A stretch of DNA of 13,681 nt from the NCBI GenBank assembly GCA_030141585.1, contig JAQIFP010000111.1, forward strand, positions 1 to 13,681, read 5' to 3'. The position numbers were made by a program, and so were the translations under genes. The notes under the pieces were generated by a model. The model saw only the letters and a list, made by a program, of their open reading frames with translations, was not told where the DNA came from and searched no databases. This stretch comes from Ophryocystis elektroscirrha (taxonomy: Eukaryota; Apicomplexa; Conoidasida; Neogregarinorida; Ophryocystidae). The stretch's first letter is position 1. Each line of letters begins with the position of its first letter. This document shows positions 1-9,934 of the stretch, piece by piece.

Positions 1-392
1 GTAGTCGTTGGCGTGGTTGTTGTTGTGGTTGTAGTCGTTGGCGTGGTTGTTGTTGTGGTTGTAGTCGTTGGCGTGGTTGTTGTTGTGGTTGTAGTCGTTG
101 GCGTGGTTGTTGTTGTGGTTGTAGTCGCTGGCGTGGTTGTTGTTGTGGTTGTAGTCGTTGTCGGGGTGGTTGTTGTTGTAGTCGTTGTCGGGGTGGTTGT
201 TGTTGTAGTCGTTGTCGGGGTGGTTGTTGTTGTAGTCGTTGTCGTTGTCGGGGTGGTTGTTGTTGTAGTCGTTGTCGGGGTGGTGGTTGTGGTTGTAGTT
301 GTCGGGGTGGTGGTGGTTGTGGTTGTAGTTGTCGGGGTGGTGGTTGTTGTGGTTGTAGTTGTCGGGGTGGTGGTTGTTGTGGTTGTAGTTGT
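1..392. repeat. Coding tandem repeat (30-bp and 27-bp units)
   Basis: Five almost identical 30-bp units occupy 1-150; the fifth has one base change. They are followed by three 27-bp units (151-231), one 33-bp unit (232-264) and longer variants up to 392. All unit lengths are multiples of three. On the minus strand the 30-bp unit encodes TTTTTTPTTT, so the array is the mucin-like tail of the PAN gene. It is GC-rich against the rest of the window. Confidence 0.93.
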
Positions 393-1211
393 CGGAGAGA
401 GAACATAATCACATAGTCTGATTGGACCTCTTTGAGGGCAAAATTTGGGACCAGCATACATATCCCACGCCATAAATGCACAGCGAAAGCTTCCTTCACA
501 TCTCAAACAATTATATCCACCTCCGTTACACATGTGATTCATACCAAAGTTGCAATATTTTAGTTCATTGCCATTAGCTCCAAACATAGGTTGATTTCCG
601 GGCAGTTGTATACGAATTGCATTCTCTATATCATTCTTTGTTTTAAGTAAACAATTTGAACGAGCTCCTGGTAACTCAGAAGAGAATACATGAGTTTGAG
701 AATAATTGAAATAGACACAGTCTTCTGCCTAAAATAAACCATGACAACAAACTCAAAATGTAACTATTTAAAATCACTTATTTCTACTGAATTCATATAT
801 TTGTTTAAGAGAGTACAAATAACATACTTAATTTGTATTATTTTTCTTTAATGAAACATACCATCTGGCAAAGCAATTGACATTCCTTGATATCTTTAAC
901 CCGCAAAACAGCACCACTCAAATAATCATAATAAGAATACCCTGCAATCCATCGAGAATAACATGAATTAGATGCCGTGAAACCAGGTCTCATTACCGTA
1001 GTTTCGTATCTACAGTTTTGACCCAGAGAAGTCTCATTTTTACTCTAATTTTTAGCATATCTCTCAAAACTTCCTTTACCTGACAGATTTTTACACAGTC
1101 TTCATTTGTGAATTTTTCATTTACTGAAACATAATTTTTGCAATCGTTTAAGTTGGCATGTACAACCCGATTAAAACAAAAATAAGATATAATCCAAAAA
1201 ATGATGAACAT
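1..1211 (-). CDS. Secreted PAN/Apple-domain protein with Thr-rich mucin-like tail (3' partial)
   Basis: Exons 1211-1080, 1044-862 and 728-1 (runs off the left edge); introns of 35 and 133 nt; phases agree. The first ATG of the exon's open frame is at 1211. Residues 1-19 are a signal peptide (hydrophobic MFIIFWIISYFCF, cleavage likely after VVHA). An Apple/PAN core is seen around residues 72-115: ECQLLCQMAEDCVYFNY has the family pattern C-x3-C-x5-C-x2-F-x-Y. A second Cys-rich segment follows (CNFGMNHMCNGGGYNCLRC and more cysteines to about residue 213). An upstream EDCVKICQ may be a degenerate second Apple start. From residue 218 the protein is almost pure Thr with regular Pro. PAN modules bind carbohydrate or protein ligands and occur in apicomplexan micronemal and surface proteins; poly-Thr tails are typical O-glycosylation sites. 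An extracellular adhesin or mucin is inferred. The 3' end and total length are unknown. Confidence 0.8.
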
Positions 1212-1827
1212 AATATAAATCACTCAATTTTATTTAAGCATGCATAATTATTTTAGAATCTATTTATAATTATACATAAAAACTAAGATATTTTGTGATC
1301 TAAAATATTCTCTTATTATCTTTATTAACTAACAATTTCAGGAAATGTACATCAACAATTTGGCTGACAATGGCGATTTTTTAAGATCAATAGCTAGATT
1401 TATAAACTTTATTGATAAAAAATCATATTACACATGAATTTTAAAAAAGGCTTTATTTATTAGTATTTTTTAAAACTTAATCATACATAAAAATCATAAT
1501 AAAAAGAATTATAACATGGATTCAATGTATCATAAAAATTAGTGCAATTGAACTGAAAATACAATTTTATGGCTTACCTCAAAAACCTCATTGGAAACTA
1601 TAATAGTATTCCAATAGGTAAATTATATGATAAAAAGTTTAATTTGGATGATAAGTTGAATTATCAATTAGTTTGAGTATCATGCAAACAAAAAGTCATT
1701 AAGTACTAGGTTAATGCATGTATCAGACCACTTTTGATTTAGAAGTTTTCGGTACATAAATTAAATACTAGGTTACTTTATTCGTGACCTTTAATCATAT
1801 TACTTTTTATATTAAGTTATTAAAACC
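1212..1827. other. AT-rich spacer
   Basis: Lies between the start of the PAN gene and the 3' end of the 210-aa gene. I see no convincing exon on either strand. It must hold the PAN gene promoter and the terminator of the neighbour, but no specific motif stands out. Confidence 0.5.
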
Positions 1828-2577
1828 CTATCCAATATCTCTTGACAATTTTCTTATGTTTTTCAGTTCTTGAAGTTGTTTGTATTCAATACAAAATAGA
1901 CGTCTTATTATATAGTTGATTTTGACAATGAAAATGTTATATTGAGTTCTGTTTAAAGGCTTGTGACGAAAAATACGAAATGATTCGATTATAGCAGATT
2001 TAACATCTGGCTTATACGGTGATTTTGACATAGAGTCACAATATTTAAGCATCAACTGTCTTAATTCATCCATACAGTCACTATTAGTTTCTTGTTTGGA
2101 TTTAGTCAGATAAAATCCTGTTTTGATGCTAATATGCTTTGTACATAGTAATATTTGTAACTTTATCTTTCTCACTAGCGTACGCTCTTCAAATAATTGC
2201 TTATATTCATAGCATTCAATGTATTCTGGTATTGGAGAATTACTGTTCTATATATTATAATAATATCTCAGTGATTACCTCTTCGCAACCAGGAGGTATA
2301 CGCTGACCATCTACAAATGAGCATTGTGAACATAATGAATAACAAATTTCAAGTATTTTAATTAGTAATATGTAAGTAATGGCTCATCTAATTGTTCACT
2401 CTAATTAAAAAATGTTTTTAGCTATATAATTAGTATCAAAAAAAAATTTTATTCAAAATATTTCATACTTATTTGGACTGGAGTTGAATCACCACGATGA
2501 TAAGATGGATGTTTTGGGTTAAATGTGTTTAGAAACGCTATATTACTTTCAATTATGTTGTATTTTGTAATAGTCAT
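1828..2577 (-). CDS. Hypothetical 210-aa protein, three exons
   Basis: Proposed exons are 2577-2469, 2382-2279 and 2247-1828 (stop TAG); introns of 86 and 31 nt; phases agree. The last exon (140 codons) and the 31-nt intron are the most secure. Exons 1 and 2 depend on a donor at 2468 and an acceptor ending at 2383 and are less certain. Visible features: a hydrophobic stretch around residues 39-48 (ITYILLIKILEI), then a Cys cluster CYSLCSQC followed by VDGQRIPPGCEE, then a long charged, probably helical region rich in Lys, Glu, Ile and Leu with no recognised motif. If exon 1 is wrong, the hydrophobic stretch could be a signal peptide or anchor. I do not recognise the family. Confidence 0.5.
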
Positions 2578-3081
2578 AAATAATTAGATGTAGTTAAAGA
2601 TACATTCATACATAAAAAAAACGAAAATAAGACCAGAATTTTGAAAAATCACATATTTAATTTTTATATAACAGTAATTAGAATTGGATTTCTTTCAGTG
2701 TTTATAGTAATTGAGAAAACAAGAAAATAATAATTTTTTCAAAGTAAAAAAGTTTGACGTGTGATACTTAATCAAAGCAATTTTTGATTTTTTTGTATGA
2801 GAGAATAAAAACTTTACAAAGACATGGCAAACAGTAATAAATAAATTTACAATGTTAGAAAATTTAAGGTTTCTTTTTTTTGCATATGTGTCAGTTGACG
2901 CAATATAAAAAAACTGAACTGATTTGAAATGTTATGAATTATTTACGTAATGTTGACTTTCTTACAAACGTAATTGCGTGATAATCTATTAGCTCGTGTT
3001 TATAAGAACACAATTAAGAAATTTGATCAATTAGCTATGTTTTTTTGAAATACAACATTGCTATTTAGCTAATGAGTTTGG
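2578..3081. other. AT-rich spacer, no gene seen
   Basis: Long A and T runs with frequent stops in all frames. Nothing here can be supported as an exon or RNA gene. Confidence 0.5.
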
Positions 3082-3279
3082 CTAATCCAAAAATATGACA
3101 GTCAAATTTATTGATATAAGCGAAGCCAACGCGGCTTGAACATCCTTTAGAATACTGATTGAGTAAATGTATTTTACAACATAAAATGTTACAGTAGCTA
3201 CATCTATCGTATTTGAACTGTTATCGTGTAAGTCTTGGCAGTTCTTTTTGTTATGTTGTGATCCGCATTCGCAAAAGCT
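3082..3279 (-). CDS. Possible terminal exon, Cys-containing protein
   Basis: An open block of 65 codons ends in TAG at 3084-3082. It starts with SFCECGSQHNKKNC, a close cysteine cluster, and continues into mixed and then hydrophobic sequence (LASLISINLTVIFL near the end). It is less AT-rich than its surroundings. It has no ATG, so it would be a last exon with an acceptor AG just before 3279 or 3277. A short upstream exon with ATG at about 3347 can be joined in phase through a 45-nt intron, but this is weak. Open blocks of this length occur by chance in AT-rich DNA, so confidence is low. Confidence 0.3.
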   Translation of the reverse strand, partial: SFCECGSQHNKKNCQDLHDNSSNTIDVATVTFYVVKYIYSISILKDVQAALASLISINLTVIFLD

Positions 3280-3349
3280 CTTTCATAACTCTTTTTAATT
3301 GTTTAAATTGCTTTTTTACAACTAATATAAATACTCATAAATCTGCATT

Positions 3350-5105
3350 TGTGTAAATTTCTATATTTTGCAAAAAATATAATTATATTAAAGGATAACG
3401 ATCACACTCATTAAATCAGATGATCTTGTCGCGAAAGATGTCTATAAAAACTTGTTCATCGTAATAAACTTTAATGAATTTTTTTTTTATATCTAAATTT
3501 TTCTAAATGACAACATCCAACATGTTTTATAAAGATTACACACAAATGGAAATAGCATCATAGTTTTCATATTTTGATGTATTTCTTAAATTTATGTGTA
3601 TAATATGAAGTACACTTTTTTTTTAAAAAGATGTTCATTTTCTTAGTTAGTCGCTTTTTTTTCACAAAAACTGTACATTTAAAGTTCATGCATCTGAAAG
3701 AAAAAAGATATTAAATCATTTATAATTACAAATTTAAATATACTTTGCTGGATATACTGTTTAACTAAATGCCTATTATTATAAGATTAGAAAATGTTGT
3801 ATCGTCAGTTTAATAATAGCTACAACATAGATTTCTTGCTTTTTATCGTCTCAAGTTTTTTTAAAATTCGCACTTAATCTAAAATTAAAAATTCTCGAAT
3901 TCTATTATAATGTTTGCTTACATTCTTAATCAATGTTTTTAATTAAATTACCAGGAATACATTTGAAAGTTTTAAGCGCAGTTTGTATTATAGCTGTTTT
4001 TGACACTTAGACTAAACTTAAGCTGAAAAAAATCCCTTTATGGCAACTTTATGCTCTGCATTTCTGGCCATATTATCAATGACATTAATAGAATAAGTGT
4101 GAATTCGAACATGAACTATTTTCCTAGTTTGGTGTAACAGGAACTGACGCCGTATTATAAATACGTTCAACATCTGTACTTAAGAAGCTATTAGTACTAT
4201 AAATTAATTCAAAGGTTGAGATCTATACATGAATTTGTAATTTATTTTATCATATAGTATTAAACACACATTTTTGCAAACCTGCATGAGTTTTAATTGA
4301 ACTTAAGTGTTTTTCCATGCTTCAAATTGATTTCAAAATAAACAAAAATTCTTTAATTCTGTTTTTGCTCGTTAGCGTTGCTGTTGTCGTTGTTAAAACA
4401 TAAATATAGTAATGTAAGTTCAATATTGTATAAATTAGTAAAATCATACAAGTAAATACATAAGCTTATGTATATGCTTATAATTACATGTCAACAGATA
4501 CGTCTTCATACAAAAAAACGTGGGATTTACTTAAGTTTGCTCGTTCTTGTAATGTTCACATTATTACAAATAAAACTCGATAAAAACCTTTCAGAAAATT
4601 TAATATTAAGATTTGAATCAATTAATATAATTGATTAATTCAAATTGTATAAAATTGCTGTGATGTATTTGTTTAGTCTTAAGTGATCAATTATGGTTCT
4701 TTAAATTTTCAAAAATTCGAACTGAAGGAGATCTAAAATCAGAACTTACCATAAAGTTGAAAAAAACAGATACGCTCCCATCATCCCAAAATTATTTAAT
4801 AAAACCATTATTGTCAAGCCGGGAATTTTTTCTTTAAAATTACTAAAAATTTTCTTTTGTAGTTAGCTTCTTAAATGATATCCAAAAAAAAATACGCTAA
4901 TCTGAGAATTCTATCAATTTTCTACAATAATTTCTGTATTTATGCAAGTTTCACATACTTTTGGAAATTAGGTGGGAATGTCATAAAGAGCAGCTTCAGT
5001 GGATACAAAAACTTAAAGTCAAAAAATTTTTTACGGAGTTTGAATAACTGTACAAGTTAATAAAAATTAATTAACATTAAAGTTTGTATTTGAATATTTC
5101 AATAA
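3350..5105. other. Long AT-rich intergenic region
   Basis: Dominated by A/T runs and stops. I see no tRNA, rRNA or convincing multi-codon exon apart from the 28-codon ORF at 4317-4403, listed separately. The open stretch at 4875-5060 has no recognisable protein character. Confidence 0.5.
4317..4403 (+). CDS. Small ORF, signal-anchor-like (weak)
   Basis: ATG to TAA, 28 aa. The first half is polar (MLQIDFKINKNS) and the second half is strongly hydrophobic (LILFLLVSVAVVVV), as in a signal peptide or single-pass anchor. The Val-rich part comes from a GC-richer patch with GTT/GTC codons. It could be a first exon, but I found no continuation with good phase. Chance is quite possible. Confidence 0.15.
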   Translation: MLQIDFKINKNSLILFLLVSVAVVVVKT

Positions 5106-5331
5106 ATGAGAACTCTTCAGCGCCGTGGATTATATGAAACAAAACATTCCAATAATTTCTTTTTTATAGTCAAATTCATCGCGCGTTCAGTCTTAGTGAC
5201 GGTGCTTTGTGCTCTAGCACAAATTTTTGCTGTACTTTATTTTTTCTTAAGTGATGTCTAAAGCTGTTGGAAAGATAGATGCTGACGTTGCTATCATTAA
5301 TTGGAAAACAAACTTGAAAGCATTGTTTTAG
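5106..5331 (+). other. GC-richer patch with two overlapping small ORFs
   Basis: ATG at 5106 opens 51 codons ending TAA at 5261. It encodes a basic N-terminus (MRTLQRRGLYETKHS) and then a hydrophobic segment of about 25 residues (FIARSVLVTVLCALAQ and onward). A second ATG at 5254 overlaps this stop and opens 25 codons (MSKAVGKIDADVAIINWKT) to TAG at 5331. The two frames differ, so a missed intron or a frameshift could join them. The minus strand is also open across about 5200-5340. A pyrimidine-rich AG at about 5167-5169 could be an acceptor. Base composition differs clearly from the flanks. Identity unknown. Confidence 0.3.
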
Positions 5332-5950
5332 AGTTATCTTTTATACTATTCAAAAGAGGGACGATATGTCACTTGCAATTTTTTTTGCACAAAAAGTACT
5401 TATTCTACTGTTGAACTCTACACCACAAATATAATTACACACACTTGTACTTAAAAGTGATGTTATTCTTCAAAATAGACTCATAAAAGGCTTTCAACTT
5501 TTTTTAATAATAGATTAGTTAAATAATAACCTTTTAAATTACACATAACGAGAAAATAAAAAGATTATTTTATATTTTAATTTGATTACTTTTAACTCAA
5601 TATAATCAGCTGTTATCTAATGGTCAAACTGTTATGACCGTAATATATAACTTGGAATAGACATAAAAAATTAGATAAGATGTTTAATATGACTTTCACA
5701 ATTACATTCAGTAAAAAAGAAACAATTATTTTGTGTAATCTGAAACATATAGTAGGCATTAACAAAACATTTATTACTAGAGTTATAAATAAAATGCATT
5801 AAGCTAATTAACTGTATTCTTATTAAGGAAAATTTATCATAAAAACATTCATATTATTTTGTATCAAAAAAATTAATGAATAATATAGGCATTTATCTGT
5901 AATTGATATAAGAAGGGTTTTAAAAAAATCAAGTTTACAATAAACCAGAT

Positions 5951-6300
5951 ATGGTACTGTTTTGTCCGACGTGTCATAAAATTTTGCTATTGCAAAAAGA
6001 TATAATGATAATATTTTATTGTTCAATGTGTCCTTACAAGCTGCCTGTATCAAGTCAAATGACTCGCACTATTTATTTAAAACCTAAAAAAAAAAGTGAA
6101 GCCATAGGCAATCAGATGGAACAGTTTGGATCTCGTACACAAGGTATGACATAATTTCAAATTATATAAATTTAGCTATATGCCCCAATTGTGGTTACAA
6201 TGAGGCATATTTCAATCAAATTCAGTTGAGATCTTCGGATGAACCAATGACAACTTTCTATATATGCTGTGAGTGTCAATTCCGCTGGAAAGAGCAGTAA
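5951..6300 (+). CDS. RPC11: DNA-directed RNA polymerase III subunit C11 (RPC10/POLR3K family)
   Basis: Exons 5951-6143 and 6176-6300, with a 32-nt intron that splits a codon; 105 aa, close to the roughly 108 aa usual for the family. The start gives MVLFCPTC, matching the family's opening. N-terminal zinc ribbon: C5, C8, C24 and C27 (FCPTC and YCSMCPY). C-terminal TFIIS-like zinc ribbon: C67, C70, C95 (or C96) and C98, with the conserved loop QLRSSDEPMTTFY carrying the acidic pair D86-E87 that supports RNA cleavage in this family. The protein ends FRWKEQ, like the family's RWRD end. Known role: transcript cleavage, termination and re-initiation by Pol III in the nucleus. All key residues are present. 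Confidence 0.95.
6144..6175 (+). other. 32-nt intron in RPC11
   Basis: GTATGA donor and AAATTTAG acceptor. Removing it restores the C-terminal zinc ribbon in frame; reading through gives TGA-less GMT and then TAA. This is the cleanest proof in the window of an ultrashort intron, because the protein family is certain on both sides. Confidence 0.93.
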
Positions 6301-6401
6301 TTATATGTTCTAAGCTTTCCTAGAATTTTTCAAGGTAATTAAAATTGTTTCTAATAACATGATAATATAATTATTTATACAAGCAAACGTTCAAAAAATA
6401 A

Positions 6402-7617
6402 TTTTTTTGTAGATTGCAGAAAAAGCAATTTTTGAGTGCTATATCTGTTATTCTGACTTATATACTTTGTCGAAAATAAATGGATGTTATAGAAGGAGTT
6501 CTCAATGTTCAGAAAAATTTATAGAAAGCGAAATTTCAAAATAACGTATATCAACACGGTATTTCTTTGTCGTGGATCCCCTTTATCAATATACTTTACA
6601 TATTTGGGAGGTCGTCAGTTTGATAAATTTTAAATCATACTTTTGGATAATGGTTTTATGGCAATTTGGTTAGAACTCATCTATCAATTATATACATTAG
6701 TTATATTATTAACTGCTTCACTAACGTCAATCTCAGCATGGATCGTCTTTTAAATCAAGCAGGCATTCTATAATGTCCTTATAGTTACATTTTTATCAAC
6801 TGAGACCAGATGAAGCGAATCCTTGCTATATCCAGCTTAAAGAATTATTTTATTTATTTAAACAGTTTGAGTATACTGATTGTTGACATATTACTGAAGC
6901 AATATTTGAAAGGTTATTAAAAACCGTCGCATGATTGTAAAAATTATATTTTGTAAGATAAGTAAATACCAAATGTTTGAGCATAATGGTTGACAAAATT
7001 TATTAGCTAGCTGTGATGTTTTTGCCTGTAATTATTTCCACAGTAACGTAGTTTTGGAATTGCGTTTGAATTAGGCAAGAGAGTATAAAAAAGGAAGCGA
7101 AATTGAGCATACACAGGTTTTATAAAATATTTTTTTGAGTTGCAGCATTAAAATTAACAAATAACTTTTTATTGATTGAGCGATGGGATAGACACAAACT
7201 CTGTGCATTATTCTGCCACTTTTTATTTGATGTATCGAATGGGATGAATCCAGCAGCAAATATCAATGGCGTAGAAATAGAAAAGAATACAATAAATATA
7301 TTGTTGCCTTTTTTATTGTTAATACCAATAAAGTTGCCATGTTATTTAAACTAATACAGTCAATAAGCTTGATACAAGTCGCTAAAATATTACTTTTATA
7401 TTTGCCTTTGACTTGTTGTTTACTAAAGAAAAAATCAATTGATATATTGTCGACCGTCTATAAATACTAAAAGGTGAAACTGACTTTAACAAACTGTGGG
7501 GAAAACGTTTTACTTTGTGAATAATGACACATACATATCGATAATAATAAGCAACTAAGGTTATTAAATGACCAACATATGGAAATCCCAGTGTATATAA
7601 AATCCTCGCCCCGATAG
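6402..7617 (+). CDS. Unresolved coding-like region, probably one or more multi-exon genes
   Basis: Several stop-free blocks with protein-like composition lie downstream of RPC11 on the same strand, but I could not join them with confidence. 6419-6541 contains FECYICYSDLYTL and CYRRSSQCSEKF (four spaced Cys, possibly metal-binding). 6785-6883 contains RPDEANPCYIQLKELFYLF. 7199-7354 contains RWDRHKLCALFCHFLFDVSN. 7361-7450 reads SISLIQVAKILLLYLPLTC. 7472-7617 contains ETDFNKLWGKRF and DQHMEIPVYIKSSPR, ending TAG at 7615-7617. Links such as a 27-nt intron ending 7075 and a 64-nt intron before 7181 keep phase, but others would need 18-nt introns. A minus-strand 81-codon frame at 7382-7627 competes. 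A decayed gene is possible. Function unknown. Confidence 0.3.
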
Positions 7618-7627
7618 ATAGATTCAA

Positions 7628-8106
7628 ATTTTCTGTATTTTGAAAGCGTTTTTATAAAATTTCTCTTATTTAATAATATAGATTTTTTGTTTTGAGTTCA
7701 ACGATTTCATATAATCTTTATTCAATAATTAAATATACACAATTCATTTATAATCAATTTAAGTTATTATATACGAATTGAATAAGACTTTAATTGCGAT
7801 TAAAACTCATTATTAATGTATACATGTTTGTATAGAATTCAGTATTATATGCTAAATTGCAGGGATACTAAAATTATTTTGAAATAATAAAATTTAATCG
7901 GTAAATACCCAAGAAAAATTGATTAGACAATTATATAAAAGTACTGTTTGAGAATGTTATAATTTCCATAGTACTGGCGGTTTTATATGTAAAGATTTAT
8001 CACATCAATTACTACTCTATTTTGTATACGTAATCAATTAAAAATACGAAATACTAGAAAATCAAAATTTAATGTTATTTTGTCTAAATAAACTCACTAA
8101 ACTCAA
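7628..8106. other. AT-rich spacer
   Basis: Between the unresolved plus-strand region and the 3' end of the BAR-like gene (minus strand). No exon or RNA gene seen. Confidence 0.5.
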
Positions 8107-9674
8107 TTAAAACTGAGAATTTTGTTCTAAAGATGGCAAAGATTGGTATTTTTCATAAATCTGTTTGAGAAATTTCACTTGGGACACTCGGAATAACATT
8201 GTTAACTGGAATATGTTTTCTTCTTGATTGTTAAATATCGATTTACATATTTCTTCAATATTTATGCTTAAACGGTTGAATGCTTCTTTATACTGAGAAT
8301 GCAGACACGTTTATTAAAATAAATTTATGAATAAAATTTGTCTTAATAGTCTATGTTTCGTGATTATGTATATTACTGTGTAAAATAAATTAAACAAAAA
8401 TTTATTGTAATTTGTAAAATACAAACATGGAGAGAAAACGTATAATTTTTGTTATATTATTTTTTTGAATTGTTAAGACATAAATAACTTTAAATATCAT
8501 TTTAATTACTTACAGATTTAAGTTTTGCTGATTTTTCTGGAAGACGAGGATCTTTTGTTTGAGCCGCGATAGTCACCTTGGTTTGATAAATTTTGTCACA
8601 ATTTTACCTTCTTTTCATTATCTCTGGTTTTACGGTACATGTTCACCCTTTGGTCAAAAAGTTTTAGAGCTAAAAACAAATGCTTCGTTACTATGAATGA
8701 TCACATTATAATTATTTAAAAATGTACATTTTAACGAATGCATACTATTTTGATCAATAGGTGACACTTCATATATATGTTTGCTTCAAACAATGACATG
8801 AAATATGCTTAGTTCATAAACAGTGCTTAAATAAATTTCCTGTTCTATATATTTGTTACCTTCATCAATCGCTATATTTATGGTGCGTATTTTATCAAGT
8901 TGACACTGAAGCTCATCTTGAATTGATTTTGCTATTAAAATCATTTAGAAAAAACACACTTTACAGTCAAAAGCAATACACGTGTGCAAATTAGAGTAAG
9001 AATTGAAATACAGCTGTAAATTTGCTAAAAAAAAGTTGAAGTGACATATTGAGTACTTGGTAAACAAGCGGTTCGCATGTGAGAAGACAATTCTAACGCA
9101 AAAGGCTCTTTTTTGATGTATTCTGTAACAATCTTTAAAAACTGCTCAATATCATCTTTAAAACATTTTAATGTTGTTTGATAGTTTAAAATGTCTTCTT
9201 TTAATCGGTTTAACTCGTCATTCTAAAACACCCAACAGAGCTAAAGGTAAACGAAAATATTCAAAAACATACACAAAAATTGGTCAGTAGCTTTATTATA
9301 GCTTGTGTAAAATGTGAATAAGATAATACAGAACTAATCAATTATTTTACATAGGTTTTAAAGCAAGTTCCTCACATACAAATAAATATATATTTGTATA
9401 TGTATATATATATATATACATGTTGAGAATATTTTATTGAATAATAAATAATTATTTATGGAAAAAACTGAATTATCTGTACTTTCAAACAATTAAAATT
9501 TATTAATTTAATTTTGATACAGAGAATTACTGCGAAAATGTTTCTTACAGCAAATGTACTTGGTTTAGGGAACAATGAGTCTCGTGCCCGATTTAACTGT
9601 TCTGTAGTAACTTTAGAAAACGAACGATACCACCCTTTAATTTTAGACGTATCAACGAGATTTTCAGTTTTCAT
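8107..9674 (-). CDS. Predicted BAR-domain-like protein, seven exons
   Basis: Exons 9674-9549, 9222-9057, 9024-8965, 8931-8860, 8669-8608, 8576-8514 and 8292-8107; introns 326, 32, 33, 190, 31 and 221 nt; 244 aa; all phases agree. The N-terminus is MKTENLVDTSKIKGWYRSFS. The body is highly charged, with regularly spaced hydrophobics as in long helices (DELNRLKEDILNYQTTLKCF; LKLFDQRVNMYRKTRDNEKK). A DPRLPEKSAKLKSY segment is followed by helices with NIFQLTMLFRVSQVKFLKQI. Length, helical pattern and the late F-x(n)-Q-x2-F spacing resemble BAR domains (amphiphysin, sorting-nexin and endophilin type), which dimerise and sense or bend membranes. That is a fold-level guess. The exon structure is firmer than the family. 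A 19-20-nt extra exon inside the first intron (about 9350-9370) cannot be excluded. Confidence 0.7.
9381..9422. repeat. TA microsatellite inside first intron of the BAR-like gene
   Basis: Mostly alternating T and A, with TATATTTG and TATG interruptions at the left. It lies wholly in the proposed 326-nt intron. Confidence 0.7.
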
Positions 9675-9934
9675 GGTAACGTCTTATATATATTAATTGA
9701 TTATTCTGCTATTTTGCAGGTATGCAAAAAAGAAGTCCAATTTACACAAATCCAAAATGGTCAACTAGTTATATGAATCTTATGTGTATTGTATACGTGT
9801 ATAGCTGAATCAAACCTGATTTATTGCACATCAACTATTATAAAACGTTACAGTAACTAAAAAAAATTAACTGAATGATCAACTCATTGTGTTATTGTTA
9901 AAGTAGAAGAACTATGAATTTTATAACAAGAAAA
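9675..9934. other. Spacer upstream of the BAR-like gene
   Basis: 260 bp between the ATG of the BAR-like gene and the stop of the ARP4-like gene, both on the minus strand. It should contain the promoter of the former and the terminator of the latter. No clear motif. Confidence 0.4.

Noticed and set aside
13..408. Plus-strand Val/Gly-only open frame of 131 codons
   Set aside because: It is the reverse-strand shadow of the Thr-rich repeat; the repeat simply lacks plus-strand stops. The minus frame continues into a signal-peptide PAN protein.
5823..6053. Minus-strand 76-codon frame
   Set aside because: Antisense to the N-terminal zinc ribbon of RPC11, which is certain.
6542..6886. Stop-codon reassignment (TAA, TAG or TGA read as sense)
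   Set aside because: In-frame stops appear only in the unresolved region. RPC11, ARP4-like and BAR-like genes use TAA as a normal terminator and Trp is TGG, so introns or decay explain them better.
9514..9696. Plus-strand 60-codon frame
   Set aside because: Antisense to exon 1 of the BAR-like gene.
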